Origin: Pseudolactococcus laudensis
GTDB taxonomy: Bacteria; Bacillota; Bacilli; Lactobacillales; Streptococcaceae
Length of the DNA: 34,748 nucleotides
Direction: 5' to 3'
NCBI RefSeq assembly: GCF_013449735.1
Contig: NZ_JACBNY010000020.1
Coordinates: 1-34,748, forward strand
Shown here: in pieces, positions 34,451 to 34,748 of the stretch
How the letters are laid out: each line of letters starts with the position of its first letter
How positions within the stretch are numbered: position 1 is the first letter of the stretch
Translations under genes and position numbers: made by a program
Notes under the pieces: model-generated
What the model saw: the letters and a program-made list of their open reading frames with translations, nothing else
Told to the model about the DNA's origin: nothing
The model's database searches: none

Positions 34451-34600
34451 ATAAAAAAAATAGTGTTGCTCGTTGCTCTGGGCCTTTTAACGGGCCAGAG
34501 TACCTATGCAGAAGAAACGACATCGGTACCTGCAGCGCAGCTGTCTTCAAGTGAGATGGGTCTTCCTGAGTTAAGGGCACCTTTAATAACTACCAATTAA
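34451..34600 (+). CDS. Putative small secreted peptide precursor with AUA at the start position
   Basis: The frame encodes 49 residues: a basic start KKI, a hydrophobic core VLLVALGLLTG and a probable signal peptidase site QSTYA/EE, releasing a 29-residue peptide beginning EETTSVPAAQLSSSEMG and ending APLITTN. The codon at ideal distance (seven bases) from AGGAAGGA is ATA rather than ATG, and no in-frame ATG, GTG or TTG lies nearby upstream. It may use a rare AUA start, or have lost its start. Its own promoter and terminator argue for a genuine unit: a pheromone, bacteriocin-like peptide or the stub of a longer surface protein are all possible. No cysteine or lipobox is present. Confidence 0.5.
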   Translation: MKKIVLLVALGLLTGQSTYAEETTSVPAAQLSSSEMGLPELRAPLITTN

Positions 34601-34622
34601 TTCACCTCAAAATGAAATTAGA

Positions 34623-34660
34623 AAAAACACAGAAAACTAAGCATAGTCTACTGTGTTTTT
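34623..34660 (+). terminator. Intrinsic terminator of the small peptide gene
   Basis: AAAAACACAG (34623-34632) pairs perfectly with CTGTGTTTTT (34651-34660). It lies 22 bases after the stop codon, fitting a short monocistronic message. Confidence 0.85.
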
Positions 34661-34748
34661 CTTTATGTTACAGACGCCACTTGACTGTTTATTCTTATTT
34701 TAGACAGATTACCTCCATGTTTTGAGATTTAAACGTTTAACTTGTTCG

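Noticed and set aside
34598-34640. Continuation of the secreted peptide by frameshift (frame with NSPQNEIRKNTEN)
   Set aside because: That frame ends beyond the 5' arm of the terminator stem, and no homopolymer or other slippage site lies at the switch point.
34709-34747. Possible C-terminal end of a minus-strand gene (EQVKRLNLKTWR then stop), perhaps a transposase
   Set aside because: Only twelve codons fall inside the window and I recognise no family signature or terminal inverted repeat.

Overview
The window is low-GC Firmicutes DNA, most likely from a Lactococcus-like member of the Streptococcaceae. The assignment is inference: it rests on the tRNA order behind 5S rRNA (Val-Asp-Lys-Leu-Thr-Gly-Leu-Arg-Pro), the bifunctional AdhE, EzrA, the rsmD/coaD/SepM-like cluster and an rgp-type rhamnan locus. 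I cannot name a species. Almost every gene lies on the + strand.

Layout. (1) 1-1268: 3' end of an rRNA operon (5S rRNA) followed by nine tRNA genes and a terminator; the spacers are rich in perfect hairpins, one of which copies the 5' end of tRNA-Val. (2) 1328-3927: rsmD, an ASCH-domain gene, coaD and a SepM-like membrane protease, tightly overlapped and closed by a terminator. (3) 3985-6909: adhE with a promoter, a cre-like site and a structured leader. (4) 6909-8772: a four-gene housecleaning-type operon (Nudix, GNAT, pyrophosphatase-like, Nudix). (5) 8781-9900: an HxlR-family regulator gene on the minus strand, broken by a UGA at its conserved cysteine, divergent from an NAD(P)-binding oxidoreductase. 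(6) 9903-10781: a DUF2798 membrane protein gene behind a compact structured leader RNA I cannot match to a known class, then a DUF4649 gene. (7) 10785-15040: rpsB with a structured leader, tsf with its own promoter, and ezrA. (8) 15067-33677: a cell-wall polysaccharide locus. (9) 33694-34748: a frameshifted membrane-anchored small protein, then a very small secreted peptide gene with its own promoter and terminator but an AUA codon where the start should be.

The polysaccharide locus makes dTDP-L-rhamnose (rmlA, rmlC, rmlB, rmlD), builds a rhamnan chain on a lipid carrier (rgpA, rgpB, rgpF, another GT2) and exports it through an ABC transporter (rgpC, rgpD). A module of an epimerase-like gene, an acyltransferase and a GacH-like glycerol-phosphate transferase sits between rgpF and rgpC and probably decorates the polymer. 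A GtrB-like polyprenyl-phosphate glycosyltransferase and a GT-C-like membrane protein at the end probably add side groups outside the cell. An isochorismatase-family gene and a structured leader split the rml genes in two. The first enzyme of the pathway (RgpG/TagO type) and a flippase for the side-chain donor are not in the window.

Best candidates for new biology: the leader RNA at 9939-10019, the secreted peptide unit at 34329-34660, the UGA-for-Cys HxlR gene, the tRNA-Val-mimicking hairpin at 155-239, and the particular set of decoration genes in the rhamnan locus.
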